DNA of 48,420 bases. Source: Candidatus Bathyarchaeota archaeon. Lineage in GTDB: Archaea; Thermoproteota; Bathyarchaeia; Bathyarchaeales; DTEX01. The position numbers and the translations under genes were made by a program. The stretch is taken from contig JAGTRG010000005.1 of the NCBI GenBank assembly GCA_018396435.1, positions 1 to 48,420 of the forward strand, given 5' to 3'. Below the pieces are notes generated by a model. That model searched no databases and was not told the DNA's origin. It worked only from the letters and a program-made list of their open reading frames with translations. Numbering within the stretch: position 1 is the stretch's first letter; every line of letters begins with the position of its first letter. Below, piece after piece: positions 24,130 to 34,126 of this stretch.

Positions 24130-25290
24130 GTGTCAAAATCTCCAATGGTAAACGAAGACGAAGTCATTAATTTCCTAATTGAGCATGATGGAGAAGCTAC
24201 GCTGGATGAGGTTTCATCAGCTTTAAAAATCCCAAAATATGGGCTAAACTCCGCATATGCGCTCTTATACTCGCTTAAATCTAAAAATATTGTTGAGAGA
24301 AGAGGCGATAAATGGGTTATAATCGAGCAGAAGCAACCCCCAGTTTCTTCCCCTAAACCCGTCGAGGAAGCCGTGAAAGCGGTGGCAAAAACCTTCAAGG
24401 AAGCATCTCTAATTCAGGGTCAAGGTGAAATTCCCTCCGCATCGTTAGATTTTCAAGGTGAGGTAAAGCAGGAAAAACATTTAGCTCCCGCAGAATACTG
24501 CATCATAAAGCCCGATAAGTCGTATGAAATGCTTAAAAACATTAGAATCCTGGAGAGCGGGACGGTTTTAGATATGCTTTTTCTTGGACCTAGCGGCGAA
24601 GCACTTGGCGGGATTCCATCTTCAGGGCAATTTATTATCATTGGGCCGTTAGGCGCTGGCAAGAGCCTAATTGTCAGCGAGGCCGCTCTTAGGGTCGCCG
24701 GCTCCGGATTAAAAGTTCTCTACGTATCACTTGATGATTTTTGGAGATTTGAGTCTCAAGGATTCGACCTTCAGTCCCGGATGTTTCTTAAGGCTAAAGT
24801 TCACGGCTTAAACTGGGGTAAGATAATTGAAAATTTGCGCATATTAGATCAGCGATTGATAAATGAATCCTTTGAGGAGAACTATAAGCAGCTAGTTGCT
24901 GATGAAAAAATCTCGTTAGCAATATTCGACTCATTAAATGGGCTTCAATCATGCATAGGGGAAGCAAAAAGATTTCATGAAACATTAAGAGGCATTATTC
25001 AAACCAACAAGGTTTATGGTGCCGCAGGACTTTTCACTGCACATTTGAACCCGTCGCAATATGATCCGAACGTTATGCCTGAAGCAGCTAATTTCCTAGC
25101 GCACTTAATGGATGGGATAATCGCGGTTGCAAACATGCAGATAAATATTCCGGGTTTAAAAACAAACATCAAAGGGTCTAGCAGGCTAAGGGTTATATGG
25201 GTCTTAAACTGTCAGCTCTGCAGCTTTGAAGAAAACGGCATCTTGATCGGCATAACACACGATGGGTCAATTCAGCTGATTGAACCCTAA
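24130..25290 (+). CDS. Winged-helix/RecA-superfamily (KaiC- or Rad55-like) ATPase
   Basis: A 386-residue protein. Residues 8-67 look like a winged-helix DNA-binding domain (DEVINFLIEHDGEATLDEV...KNIVERRGDKWVII). A low-complexity linker (68-120) joins it to a RecA-type ATPase with Walker A GPLGAGKS (172-179) and Walker B LAIFDS (263-268); the strand after Walker A is VLYVSLDD. Only one ATPase domain is present, so it is not a two-domain KaiC. Such proteins are usually regulators or recombination mediators; the role is unknown. The start is GTG 24130. It ends the operon pyrI, THEP1, rnhB. Confidence 0.75.
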   Translation: MSKSPMVNEDEVINFLIEHDGEATLDEVSSALKIPKYGLNSAYALLYSLKSKNIVERRGDKWVIIEQKQPPVSSPKPVEEAVKAVAKTFKEASLIQGQGEIPSASLDFQGEVKQEKHLAPAEYCIIKPDKSYEMLKNIRILESGTVLDMLFLGPSGEALGGIPSSGQFIIIGPLGAGKSLIVSEAALRVAGSGLKVLYVSLDDFWRFESQGFDLQSRMFLKAKVHGLNWGKIIENLRILDQRLINESFEENYKQLVADEKISLAIFDSLNGLQSCIGEAKRFHETLRGIIQTNKVYGAAGLFTAHLNPSQYDPNVMPEAANFLAHLMDGIIAVANMQINIPGLKTNIKGSSRLRVIWVLNCQLCSFEENGILIGITHDGSIQLIEP

Positions 25291-25298
25291 ATAAAAGC

Positions 25299-25631
25299 CT
25301 AGTTCTGAGATGATTTAGGTTTTAAATATTCGATTCTCATCTGGATTCTAGATTTTTCTTCAGCGCAACCTCTTATCTTCCTCTCTATCTCGTTTTTCCT
25401 AGATTCCATTTCCCTTCTCCGTCTGGATATAGCGTTAAATTTTATCTCCAGCTGGCTATACTTGTATGGATCACGGCACTTCCTCATTTCCTCAATTATT
25501 TTATTCTCCTCATCCAAAATGGCTGAATATTTCTCCTCAATTTCTCCCCTTTGAGCCTCTAGATGAGCTAAGGTTTTATCAATCATCTTTAGTTCTTCTT
25601 TAAGTTTCTCTAAAATAGTTGTTTGTGACAT
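25299..25631 (-). CDS. Small coiled-coil protein, unknown
   Basis: A 110-residue, almost wholly helical protein rich in Lys, Glu and Arg (LEKLKEELKMIDKTLAHLEA, then a second helix from about residue 55, RRRREMESRKNEIERKI), with prefoldin-like spacing of two helices joined by RDPYKYSQ. Prefoldin beta subunits are of similar size but I cannot confirm membership. It converges on the RecA-like gene with an 8-base gap and lies 43 bases downstream of the MFS gene on the same strand. Confidence 0.55.
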   Translation of the reverse strand: MSQTTILEKLKEELKMIDKTLAHLEAQRGEIEEKYSAILDEENKIIEEMRKCRDPYKYSQLEIKFNAISRRRREMESRKNEIERKIRGCAEEKSRIQMRIEYLKPKSSQN

Positions 25632-25674
25632 ATTTGCGAAAATTTAATAACACATTAATAAACCTGTCGGATCT

Positions 25675-27054
25675 CTATTTTCTTGAACCTTGCTCCAGAA
25701 GCTTCTCAAACCACTCTATATCCTCATCCTCAATCCGCTTGTATTCAGCTATTATCCTATCTATTGTCTCCACCTCCTCCTCGAAGATTTCCCTAAGCTC
25801 CTCCTCGAATTTTGCAGGGTACTTATAGGGCTCTTGGATGGTTAGGTAGAGTAATCCGGATACTAACCTGCCTATTATGGATATTAGATAAACCGTCATC
25901 ATGGATTCTTCAAAACCTAGGCCAGCGCCCATAAAGAGGTCAAGCATGTAGCCTCCAGTTACTGAGCCGAGGAACGTTAAGGATCCAGCTATGGCATTAT
26001 ATATGCTTATGTACGAACCCCTCATGCTTCTAGGCGATATATCCAAGAGATATGCTGAGAGAGCAACATCTGAGGAGGCCATAAGTATGCCGACGATAAA
26101 ATTCACTATTATCAATTCGTTTACTGTTCTTGCAATGGCGTATATAAGTGGTATGAGGAAAAGTCCCATCCTGCCTAATACTATAAGTGGTTTCCTTCCA
26201 GCTCTGTCGGCTATTCTGCCTGTAAACCTGCGAACTATTATCGCTGTTGAGGCGCTGACAATATTTAGGAGGGATATTTGAAACATGTCTGCCTTAACAA
26301 TTTTTACAACTGTTATTGTGAAAAGAGGCCAAGCTAAACCCATGGTGAAACCCTGTATCGTTGAAAGCATGCATAATCTTTTAAAATAAGGGTTTGTTCT
26401 AAGGGCTTTAGCCCAGCCTTTAATGGAGAAGGTTTCCTCATACGAGGGTTCGCTCTTAATTTTCAGCGTTATTAATGCGGCAATTAAGCTAAAAATGAAG
26501 CATAGAATTATGGGTACCCTGTACATTTCTTCAACTTCCCCGCCGATTCGATAGAGAATGTAGCCGGAGATGATTGTTGCTGGCATGCTTCCCATAGAGG
26601 CCATGGCGTTGAGCTTAGCCAAGGTTTTTCCTCTGCCAATCCTGCTTGAGTAATCGCCTATGAGAGAGTTTAATGCAGGTATGGACATTGCCGATAATAT
26701 GTAGGACAATAGAATGATCATGATGAACTCAGTTATGCCGCTTACTTGCAGTAATAGCAGCAGCGCTAAAGCGTACAGGAGGCTGCTCAAAAATATAAAT
26801 GGCTTTCTCCGCTTAACTCTATCTACAACAAGTCCCCAAGGTATCTGGGACATGCTAGGTGAAACCGAGTTTATTGCCTGAACTAGTCCTATTTCTACGG
26901 GCGAGGCGCCAAGCTGCGCTGCGTAGATCGGTATGAAGGGACCTATAAGTCCGCTCCCGAAGGAAGCTAAGAAGGTCCTTCTAAGCAGTATTTTTAAGCC
27001 CTGATTTACATCATCTTCAAATTTCTGCCCGCTCATTTTATTAAGATGATTCAT
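25675..27054 (-). CDS. Major facilitator superfamily transporter
   Basis: A 459-residue carrier with about 12 hydrophobic spans in two halves. The loop between spans 2 and 3 reads GLVVDRVKRRKPFI and its counterpart in the second half is GRIADRAGRKPLIV, both forms of the MFS motif A (G-x-x-x-D-R-x-x-R-R). A charged C-terminal tail of about 50 residues (EEELREIFEEEVETIDR) is unusual and may be a cytoplasmic coiled coil. Substrate is unknown; drug efflux or sugar uptake are both possible. It is divergent from the gene at 27176. Confidence 0.85.
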   Translation of the reverse strand: MNHLNKMSGQKFEDDVNQGLKILLRRTFLASFGSGLIGPFIPIYAAQLGASPVEIGLVQAINSVSPSMSQIPWGLVVDRVKRRKPFIFLSSLLYALALLLLLQVSGITEFIMIILLSYILSAMSIPALNSLIGDYSSRIGRGKTLAKLNAMASMGSMPATIISGYILYRIGGEVEEMYRVPIILCFIFSLIAALITLKIKSEPSYEETFSIKGWAKALRTNPYFKRLCMLSTIQGFTMGLAWPLFTITVVKIVKADMFQISLLNIVSASTAIIVRRFTGRIADRAGRKPLIVLGRMGLFLIPLIYAIARTVNELIIVNFIVGILMASSDVALSAYLLDISPRSMRGSYISIYNAIAGSLTFLGSVTGGYMLDLFMGAGLGFEESMMTVYLISIIGRLVSGLLYLTIQEPYKYPAKFEEELREIFEEEVETIDRIIAEYKRIEDEDIEWFEKLLEQGSRK

Positions 27055-27175
27055 AGTCTCCTATAAATAAATCTACATGCGAAGCAAATATATGAGACTG
27101 AGAATATAAGTAGCTGCTAAATTGGGAGGTTCCAATGTCGCCTGAATAGTCCCTAAAACAGAGGTGTGCTACACT

Positions 27176-27745
27176 TTGAGGGAGGAGATTGAGAAAAGGG
27201 TCTTAAGGGTTTTGATAAACACGGGACTAATAATCCTAATAGGGTTAGCGCTGAGCTTTTTAAATATAAGCCTTCCATCTATCCTGACAATAATACCGAC
27301 TGGAAGTTTTTCATTAACGGTTTTCATCTCTTTAATCATAATTGTAGTGCTATTTTTTACGGCCTTAAGAATCACATTAGACTTGATAAGGCTGATGGAC
27401 GCTGTCTCAACTTCGTTTTTAAGGCGCATACCTGGCTTTAATCCTGAGAAGGGTCCATCAATAGTTAGGGCGCTAAAAGAGTTATTAGCGGTCTTCGCCA
27501 TAACTATATGCGTATCCCTCATTTCGCCATTAATTGCATCCATTCCTAGAGTAGGCGGATGGCTGAGCATAACGCTCTCAATAGCTGCATTCGCCTTTTC
27601 CGCGATATTAATGTATGATGCTGGCAGAACCATGTATGCAGCGTTTGAGTCTTCGATACAAATTTTAGTTGACCGTATAGTAGCGCATATTAACGGTAAT
27701 GAAGCGGAGGAAAAGAAAAATAATGTGGATGTAAGCAAGAACTGA
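27176..27745 (+). CDS. Small integral membrane protein, unknown
   Basis: About 189 residues with four predicted membrane spans and a basic, Asn-rich tail (KKNNVDVSKN). I do not recognise the family. The frame opens at GTG 27164, but TTG 27176 is preferred because GAGGTG lies 9 bases upstream of it, whereas nothing suitable precedes the GTG. It converges on leuS with about 40 bases between. Confidence 0.6.
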   Translation: MREEIEKRVLRVLINTGLIILIGLALSFLNISLPSILTIIPTGSFSLTVFISLIIIVVLFFTALRITLDLIRLMDAVSTSFLRRIPGFNPEKGPSIVRALKELLAVFAITICVSLISPLIASIPRVGGWLSITLSIAAFAFSAILMYDAGRTMYAAFESSIQILVDRIVAHINGNEAEEKKNNVDVSKN

Positions 27746-27786
27746 ATAATTTATCTTTTTTCAAGTATCTTCAGATTTAAAAAGCC

Positions 27787-30684
27787 TTATTCAACATATA
27801 TTGCTGGTTTGTATGGTCTAGCCTGCTGCGCCTTACCTCTAGGATCATGTTTTTTCTGGTCCTCTTCGCTATAAACGACCACTTCAGCGTTGAACTCTTT
27901 CTCTAGGAGAGTTTTTGCATATTTTATCTCCGTCATCTCGTCAATTATGCCGGACTTTAAAAGCCTATCCTTCCTATCCTTCGGAAGCATATTGAGCTCC
28001 TCGATCAGCCGGCTTACGAACGGCGCTAGGTCTTTAGCTGCGCTCCTTAATTCATGGTCTTCCATAAGGGTCTTCATTACTTCCCTCATATCTATTATTT
28101 TAGATGCCGCTATCTCTAAAATCTTCATGTAAGCCTTCCATTTCCATTGCGCCGCGGCATAATAGTAGATTCTCTTCGGCGGAGTCTTCATTAGTCTCAG
28201 AATATTCATCGTATCGCTTATCAGATTTTTAATAAATGCTTCCGTTTCCTCGGCTTTCACGTCTACTTTAGATTCGTTGTATTCCGGCCATTCGGCGAGC
28301 GACACGAAGCCTTCATTTCCAAGCATGCTCCACATTTCCTCACATATGAATGGCGCGAAGGGTGCTAAAAGTCTAATCCATATGTTAGCAACATCCCTAA
28401 GGATCCTTGGGTTCGGTTTGTCTCTGCGTCTAATATACCATCGTATGTCGTTCCAAACCTCATATAGAGCTATTTCAGCAGCGGTTCTTGTTCTAAGGCT
28501 CTCTATGGCTTCTGTTATAGCTCGTATTCTGCCCTGCAGCATTGAAAATAACCATCGATCTATACTTTTTATCTCCTCCTCACCAGACATCTTTGTGATC
28601 TGATCCATGAATGAGTAGAGCGCTCTGAGTCTGGCATCTATGCTTCTTGCATTTTCCTCACGCCAATCCGGATCATCCATTTCCTCAGCTGCTAAAGCCA
28701 ATGTTAACCTAACAACATCGGCGCTAAAGCGGTTTATAGCATCCCTTAAGGTTAGAAAGTTTCCCTTTGATTTAGACATCTTCTGTCCCTCAATTGTTAA
28801 CACACCGTTTACGCCTACGGCTTTAGGCCATTGCTCTCTTGGGAAGAGCGCCACATGCTGGAATATGAAGAATGAGAGATGGTTTGGAACAAGCTCCTTA
28901 GCTGACACTCTGAGATCGACAGGATACCAATATAGGAACTCTTCACGCATCTCTTGGAGTATTGAAGAAGCGATGCCTGATTTCTCAATTGCCATATTTA
29001 CATCTCCCTTTCCAAGAAATACATAGTCAAAGACTTCCCTTACTAGTTGCTCCGGCTTAATGCCGTATTGCCTAATGTGCTTAGCTATCGTGTAGAAAGC
29101 CATGTAGATCGTTGAATCGCTTAATGTCTCAACTATCCATCCTGGGCTCCAGGGAAGCGGTGTGCCTAAGCCGGTTCTCCTCGCGCACGCCCAATCTCTG
29201 AGCCAATCGATCTTATCATGGAAGTATGCTTTTGCGCTCTCCGGAAAAATATTAGCTGAGTCAATTGCTTCATGAGCTAGGTTCTTCCAATCGGGATCGG
29301 AGTAACGTAGAAACCATTGGTCTGAAAGTATTTTAACCACGCATCTTGTTGTGCATCTGCATACAACTCTCTGGGGTAAATCATACATTGAATCCGCTAC
29401 ATTTGTCTTCCTAAAGTCTTCTATTATTTGAGTCTTCACATCCCTAACTGTTTTGCCAGCGTATTTACCGCATATAGGCTTTAAAATGCCGGTGTGGAAC
29501 TCTTTTCTATATATTATCGATGTTGCTTCATCAAGCTTGGGGTCAAACTGGTCTTTAACTTTAAGATGCTCAACTATTTCTACAGCTGGATAATCGCCGA
29601 AACCCTCGATACTTATCAACGAGATGGGTTTGATCCCCTTAACCGTCTCGGCTGTAATGCCGAATTTCTCCAGGGTTTCAGGCTTCTCCATCAGGTCTTT
29701 GAGAGCCACCCAATCTGCGGGTGCATGCGCTGGAACACTATAAACGACCCCGGTTGCAGATTCCGGATCAACGAACCATCCGGGAAGTATGGGGAGATCC
29801 CTGCCGCCAATAGGCTCCTTAAATTGCTTTCCGATCAGCTCCTCGCCTTTAAACTTCCTTAAAACCTCAACTTTCTTAAGTTGCTCAGAAAGCTTGTATG
29901 CCGCCTCCCTGCTTATAATCCATTTTTCACCATTAACTTTGGCCTCAACATATGTTGCATCCGGATTTATGAACATGTTTGTTACGCCGAAGATTGTTTC
30001 AGGCCTGAATGTTGCCGCTGGAAGATACCCGTCGCCAAATATGAATTTTATCAACGTATATTCCTCCGGGAACACTCCCTCGCCTTCTAAGCGGTCGTGG
30101 TCTCCAGTTGGACTTTGGCATTGTGGGCACCAAACCACTGGGTGTGTTCCCCTAGTAACATAGCCCCTCTCACGTAGAGTTTCATACTGCCACTCTATGA
30201 AGCGGCTGTATGTTTGCTCATGGCTTGTTGTATGGAATTCCCTACGCCAATCAACAGAAAATCCCATTCTCTTAACAACTTCTCTGCTCTCACGGGTGTA
30301 ATAGATTGCCATGTAAACTGGATCTGTAAACTTTTCAAGTTCCTCCTCTGGAACCCCATCGATCTCCCTTAAAGCCCTTATTAATTCTTTATCGCCCATC
30401 TTCAATCTTAGCGATGCGCCAACTATCGGCTCACCGGTCCAATGCCAAGCCCATGGGAAAAGCGTGTTATAGCCCTTCATTCTCATGAATCTGGCGTAAA
30501 CATCCACACGAGTAGCCGTAAAGCCGTGTCCCATATGCAGCGGTCCATTCATGTATGGGTAAGGGAACGTCACAAAGCACTTCTCACGTTTAGGATCCGG
30601 ATCAGCCTCAAATATGCGGGCTTCCTCCCACTCTCTCCGCCACTTTTCCTCAATTTCCCTCCAGCTTATCGAAGCCATTTTCAC
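27787..30684 (-). CDS. leuS: Leucyl-tRNA synthetase, archaeal type
   Basis: A 965-residue class I synthetase. The HIGH motif is HMGH (50-53) in FPYPYMNGPLHMGHGF, the KMSKS motif lies in EGQKMSKSKGNF (about residue 635), and a large CP1 editing insertion is present (around ATFRPETIFG...TGVVYSVPAHAPADW). The archaeal C-terminal extension is included. It charges tRNA-Leu. Its ATG overlaps the alaS TGA as ATGA, so translation of the two is coupled. Confidence 0.97.
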   Translation of the reverse strand: MKMASISWREIEEKWRREWEEARIFEADPDPKREKCFVTFPYPYMNGPLHMGHGFTATRVDVYARFMRMKGYNTLFPWAWHWTGEPIVGASLRLKMGDKELIRALREIDGVPEEELEKFTDPVYMAIYYTRESREVVKRMGFSVDWRREFHTTSHEQTYSRFIEWQYETLRERGYVTRGTHPVVWCPQCQSPTGDHDRLEGEGVFPEEYTLIKFIFGDGYLPAATFRPETIFGVTNMFINPDATYVEAKVNGEKWIISREAAYKLSEQLKKVEVLRKFKGEELIGKQFKEPIGGRDLPILPGWFVDPESATGVVYSVPAHAPADWVALKDLMEKPETLEKFGITAETVKGIKPISLISIEGFGDYPAVEIVEHLKVKDQFDPKLDEATSIIYRKEFHTGILKPICGKYAGKTVRDVKTQIIEDFRKTNVADSMYDLPQRVVCRCTTRCVVKILSDQWFLRYSDPDWKNLAHEAIDSANIFPESAKAYFHDKIDWLRDWACARRTGLGTPLPWSPGWIVETLSDSTIYMAFYTIAKHIRQYGIKPEQLVREVFDYVFLGKGDVNMAIEKSGIASSILQEMREEFLYWYPVDLRVSAKELVPNHLSFFIFQHVALFPREQWPKAVGVNGVLTIEGQKMSKSKGNFLTLRDAINRFSADVVRLTLALAAEEMDDPDWREENARSIDARLRALYSFMDQITKMSGEEEIKSIDRWLFSMLQGRIRAITEAIESLRTRTAAEIALYEVWNDIRWYIRRRDKPNPRILRDVANIWIRLLAPFAPFICEEMWSMLGNEGFVSLAEWPEYNESKVDVKAEETEAFIKNLISDTMNILRLMKTPPKRIYYYAAAQWKWKAYMKILEIAASKIIDMREVMKTLMEDHELRSAAKDLAPFVSRLIEELNMLPKDRKDRLLKSGIIDEMTEIKYAKTLLEKEFNAEVVVYSEEDQKKHDPRGKAQQARPYKPAIYVE

Positions 30685-33458
30685 TTCCCCACAATTCTAT
30701 ATATAACTTCTTTAGCCTCCACTAAAGCTTTAGGGGAGTTTTCAACCCTTACCCCACCAGCTTGGGCGAAATCCGGTTTTCCACTTCCCCCTCCGCCAAG
30801 CGCGGAGCCTATTTTCCGAGCTATCTCAGACGCATTGACGCTGGCTTTTATAGCCTCTTCGCCGACTCTAACAACAGCCCTAGCTTCCTGGTTCACGCAT
30901 ATGAAGACAACAACAGCCCTAGAGTTCAACTTTACAATCTCATTCGCAATCTTAATAAGCAGATCCACGTCAGCTTCCTGGGCGTTAACCACCTGCGAAA
31001 TAAATTCTAAGCCACCGATACTTAATGCTGTGGCAGCGTATCTTTCAGCCATCATCTTGGCTATCTTCTCCATGAGGCGTTCCCTCTCACGGCGTAGCTC
31101 TTTATATTCATCTATAATCTTTTCGATTGTTGCATCAGCCTTCTCAACGGGGGCTTCAAGAATCTCAGCAATCTTAAGCATCTTCATCTCGTTTTCCTGT
31201 ATTCTCTTTAGGGCCAGCATTCCCGCGCTGAAGATCATCCTTTCAACGCCGTCCTGTATTCTCTCAGTGCGAACAATCTTTATTAAGCCTACTTCCCCGG
31301 TTGATTTACAATGCGTTCCGCCGCATGCTTCAACATCCCAGTCTCCAGTTCTAACAACCCTTATCTCCCTACCTGGAACAACGCCGCCTTGATAGAGCCT
31401 GAAACCGTATTTCCCCTCCGCTTCTTCCCTAGGCATCCAGAATATTTCAACGGGCATATTTCTTAAAATAGCTTCATTAGCTAGCTCTTCTATTCGAGCG
31501 ATTTCTTCTTTGCTTAACCTTTTTGGATGCGTTATGTCAAGCCTAGATTGCTCAACATCCTTCTGCGCTCCAGCCTGCCAAACATGCTCACCAAGGATCC
31601 TCCTAGCCGCCCCCATAACCAGATGCGTAGCTGTATGATGCCTCATTAGGCTTATCCGCCTATTCCAATCTATTACTCCTTTAACTTCATCACCCTCATT
31701 CGGGACGGGCCCATCAACGAAATGAACTATGAGATTGCCTACAGTCTTCCTCACGCTGTAGACCTTAGTTCTCACACCGCTAAACTCCAGAAAACCATGA
31801 TCAGATGGTTGTCCACCACCCTCTGGATAGAAGGCGGTTCTATCCAATATGACGCGGTTTCCAGAAACCCTTAAAGCCTTAGCGTTGAACTCCTTAATGT
31901 AGGCATCTGCATAGTATAATGGGTAAGTTTCAGAAAGACCAGAAACATCTATGCCTAGATCCTCAATTTCCTCAGCGGCTTTAAATGCCGGCCTTGAGGA
32001 TGCCACATGCTTCTCCGCCACGAAGCTATAAAATCCCTCAGGTACATTAACAGACATGCCCTCTAATAAGGCAACTTCTCCGACAACCTCAGGTGTCAAT
32101 CCATGGGAATCATAGAGTTCAACAAGCTTTTCAATCGGCATCTCCCTTTCACCCCTCATTTTAGCCTCACGGACAACCTTCTTCACCATATCTCTACCTC
32201 TCTCAAGGGTCTGCTCATATTTTTCAAGTTCTACCTTCAATAGCTCTAAGATTTCATCACGCATTTCTGCTAAATGGGGGAAATCAGTTGACCAATAAGA
32301 GATTTGCATGTCCACTATATCCATCATCATCTTCTCAATTAACAGATTTTTCAGCAGCCTATACGTTCTCCTAATTAATAGCCTAGCTAAGTAGCCCTCC
32401 TCAACGTTTGACGGGACAACGCCCTCGGCGAGCATAAAAGCCAAACACTTCGTATGATCCGTTACGGCGAAAGCGTCAACTATGGGATTCATGATACGCT
32501 GTAAATCACCTAAATCAAAGCCTAGGTTAGATGCTATTCTCCTCCAGTTTTCAGCCCGACTTACAGTTTTAGATATGCTTATTAAACCTGAAGCCTTAGA
32601 GAACTCCGCTAAAATTTTCTCGTCTAAAGTGCCTATTCCAGCCAAATTCATGATCCTGCCAAGCAGATTTCCGTAAACCGCATGGAAGCAGCTCGATGAG
32701 CCTTGGGAAAGCCACGTAAACCTCTCAATCCCGTAACCAGTATCAACCGTCCTTATTGGCAACTCAATTAACTTATCGCCCACAACCTTATATCTCATGA
32801 AAACCAGAGTTGCAACCTCTAATCCGCCTACCACGCTCTCAACGTCTGGACCGGCGTTTCCGCCGCCTGACCATATTCCCTCCTTATAAATTATGTATTC
32901 CGATTTAACGCCTAGATCCCTCGTTAAGAATTCATGATGGTATCTTAATGTTTCATCTTTCCAGTAAACCTCTTTATCCGGGTAGTTAAACGCGTGGTGA
33001 CCGCCCATTTCAAAGATTGTTAGATGCCTTCCAAATGTTGGACCTACATTTTCAAGGTCTGGGAACCTTATGCATGGCTGACTTATGACGAGCGGGTTAG
33101 CCGGGGGCGGAATGAGCCCCTCGGTGACATATGGTTGGAAGTCGATTATGCTGGCATTAGTGAAGTAGAGGTCGTCCCTCCATCGGGCGACAATGGGGTA
33201 GGGCTTAATGCGCCTGTGACCTCTCTTCTCAAAAAACGATAGAAAAGCTTCCCGCATTTCACCCAGCGTATAAGATTTCCGAACTGGCGATTTGCCGATG
33301 AAGGTGTATTCTCCGCAGCCATAAATGTTCGATTCGCCGCAGAAAGTTTGATCGGCATTTAATGTCCAGAAGTATTCGCCGCATTTTGGGCAGCGCTTTC
33401 TAACATAGCCGTTTTCCAAAAAGAAAGGTAGCCGATACTCCTCCTCGGGAAACTGCAT
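30681..33458 (-). CDS. alaS: Alanyl-tRNA synthetase, archaeal type
   Basis: About 925 residues. The class II core includes TNASIIDFQPYVTEG, the archaeal AlaRS segment FEMGGHHAFNYPDKEVYWKDET, and GYGIERFTWLSQGS. The editing domain has HHTATHLVMGAARRILGEHVWQAG and CGGTHCKSTGEVG, the HxxxH and CxxxH ligands. It charges tRNA-Ala and clears misacylated species. The frame reaches TTG 33473, but ATG 33458 is preferred, since GAGGAGGAG sits 5 bases before it. It forms an operon with leuS (4-base overlap). Confidence 0.97.
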   Translation of the reverse strand: MQFPEEEYRLPFFLENGYVRKRCPKCGEYFWTLNADQTFCGESNIYGCGEYTFIGKSPVRKSYTLGEMREAFLSFFEKRGHRRIKPYPIVARWRDDLYFTNASIIDFQPYVTEGLIPPPANPLVISQPCIRFPDLENVGPTFGRHLTIFEMGGHHAFNYPDKEVYWKDETLRYHHEFLTRDLGVKSEYIIYKEGIWSGGGNAGPDVESVVGGLEVATLVFMRYKVVGDKLIELPIRTVDTGYGIERFTWLSQGSSSCFHAVYGNLLGRIMNLAGIGTLDEKILAEFSKASGLISISKTVSRAENWRRIASNLGFDLGDLQRIMNPIVDAFAVTDHTKCLAFMLAEGVVPSNVEEGYLARLLIRRTYRLLKNLLIEKMMMDIVDMQISYWSTDFPHLAEMRDEILELLKVELEKYEQTLERGRDMVKKVVREAKMRGEREMPIEKLVELYDSHGLTPEVVGEVALLEGMSVNVPEGFYSFVAEKHVASSRPAFKAAEEIEDLGIDVSGLSETYPLYYADAYIKEFNAKALRVSGNRVILDRTAFYPEGGGQPSDHGFLEFSGVRTKVYSVRKTVGNLIVHFVDGPVPNEGDEVKGVIDWNRRISLMRHHTATHLVMGAARRILGEHVWQAGAQKDVEQSRLDITHPKRLSKEEIARIEELANEAILRNMPVEIFWMPREEAEGKYGFRLYQGGVVPGREIRVVRTGDWDVEACGGTHCKSTGEVGLIKIVRTERIQDGVERMIFSAGMLALKRIQENEMKMLKIAEILEAPVEKADATIEKIIDEYKELRRERERLMEKIAKMMAERYAATALSIGGLEFISQVVNAQEADVDLLIKIANEIVKLNSRAVVVFICVNQEARAVVRVGEEAIKASVNASEIARKIGSALGGGGSGKPDFAQAGGVRVENSPKALVEAKEVIYRIVGK

Positions 33459-33558
33459 TAATCTCCTCCTCAAACAGTTATTAAAGTAGACGGTAAAGTT
33501 AAGAATAATTTAGGAAATACATAAATAAATATCGCTGCGGCAGCAAAATATATAAAAT

Positions 33559-33870
33559 TTACCCAAATAGGGCCGCGAGTCCTTCTAGGGCCTCCTCCTC
33601 TTTCTTCTCTTCCTTTTTCTCCTCTTTCTCCGGTTTCTCCTCTACTGGTGCCGGTGTAGGAGCGGATGGTGCTGGCACCGTCATTGGCATAAACGTTGGC
33701 GCAGACTTTAGTGCTTCATCAATGTTTATCTCAGATAGGGCCGCAACTAGGGCCTTAACCTTTATTGGATCTACATTTATCCCCGCCGCATGTAGAACCC
33801 TGGTTAAATTGTCCTCATCTATTGGTTTACCAGCTCTGTAGAGCAGCATCGCGGCATGTATATATTCCAT
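33559..33870 (-). CDS. Ribosomal stalk protein P1 (L12e)
   Basis: A 103-residue acidic stalk protein. The helical N-terminus MEYIHAAMLLYRAGKPIDE dimerises and binds P0, an Ala/Pro hinge follows (TVPAPSAPTPAPVEEKP), then a Lys/Glu-rich stretch, and the end EEALEGLAALFG is the conserved elongation-factor-binding tail. In many archaea it is co-encoded with L1, L10 (P0) and L11; here none of these is near, so the gene is separated. It is about 85 bases upstream of alaS on the same strand and may be part of that transcript. Confidence 0.95.
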   Translation of the reverse strand: MEYIHAAMLLYRAGKPIDEDNLTRVLHAAGINVDPIKVKALVAALSEINIDEALKSAPTFMPMTVPAPSAPTPAPVEEKPEKEEKKEEKKEEEALEGLAALFG

Positions 33871-34078
33871 CCTAAATCACCATCCTTCAATTATCAGCGT
33901 TTTTACTCAACCTTTCGAACATAGCTAATCTACTACTTAAAGTTTCCGCTAGGGGGACAGTACTTAAGCTGATCGGAAGATATTAAGGTGATTTTAGTGA
34001 CTATGATGAGGAGGAAGTGTTAGATGTGTGTTCGCATGTTTTAGGTAAGATTATATGTATCTGCCGCAACATTATTTA

Positions 34079-34100
34079 GATACAATCATGAGGTTGTATC
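34079..34100. promoter_or_regulatory. Inverted repeat upstream of porGDAB, possible operator
   Basis: GATACAA (34079-34085) and TTGTATC (34094-34100) form a perfect 7-bp inverted repeat with 8 bases between. It ends 26 bases before the porG start, where a repressor would block initiation. ATTATTTAG just upstream (34071-34079) could serve as TATA element. The repeat is seen; an operator role is inferred. Confidence 0.4.
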
Positions 34101-34126
34101 AAGAGCATTTGGAGGTTGATGTTTGA

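Noticed and set aside
30442-31392. 316-codon plus-strand frame
   Set aside because: It is antisense to the alaS-leuS junction; the Ser/Ile-rich translation mirrors the third-base pattern of those genes.
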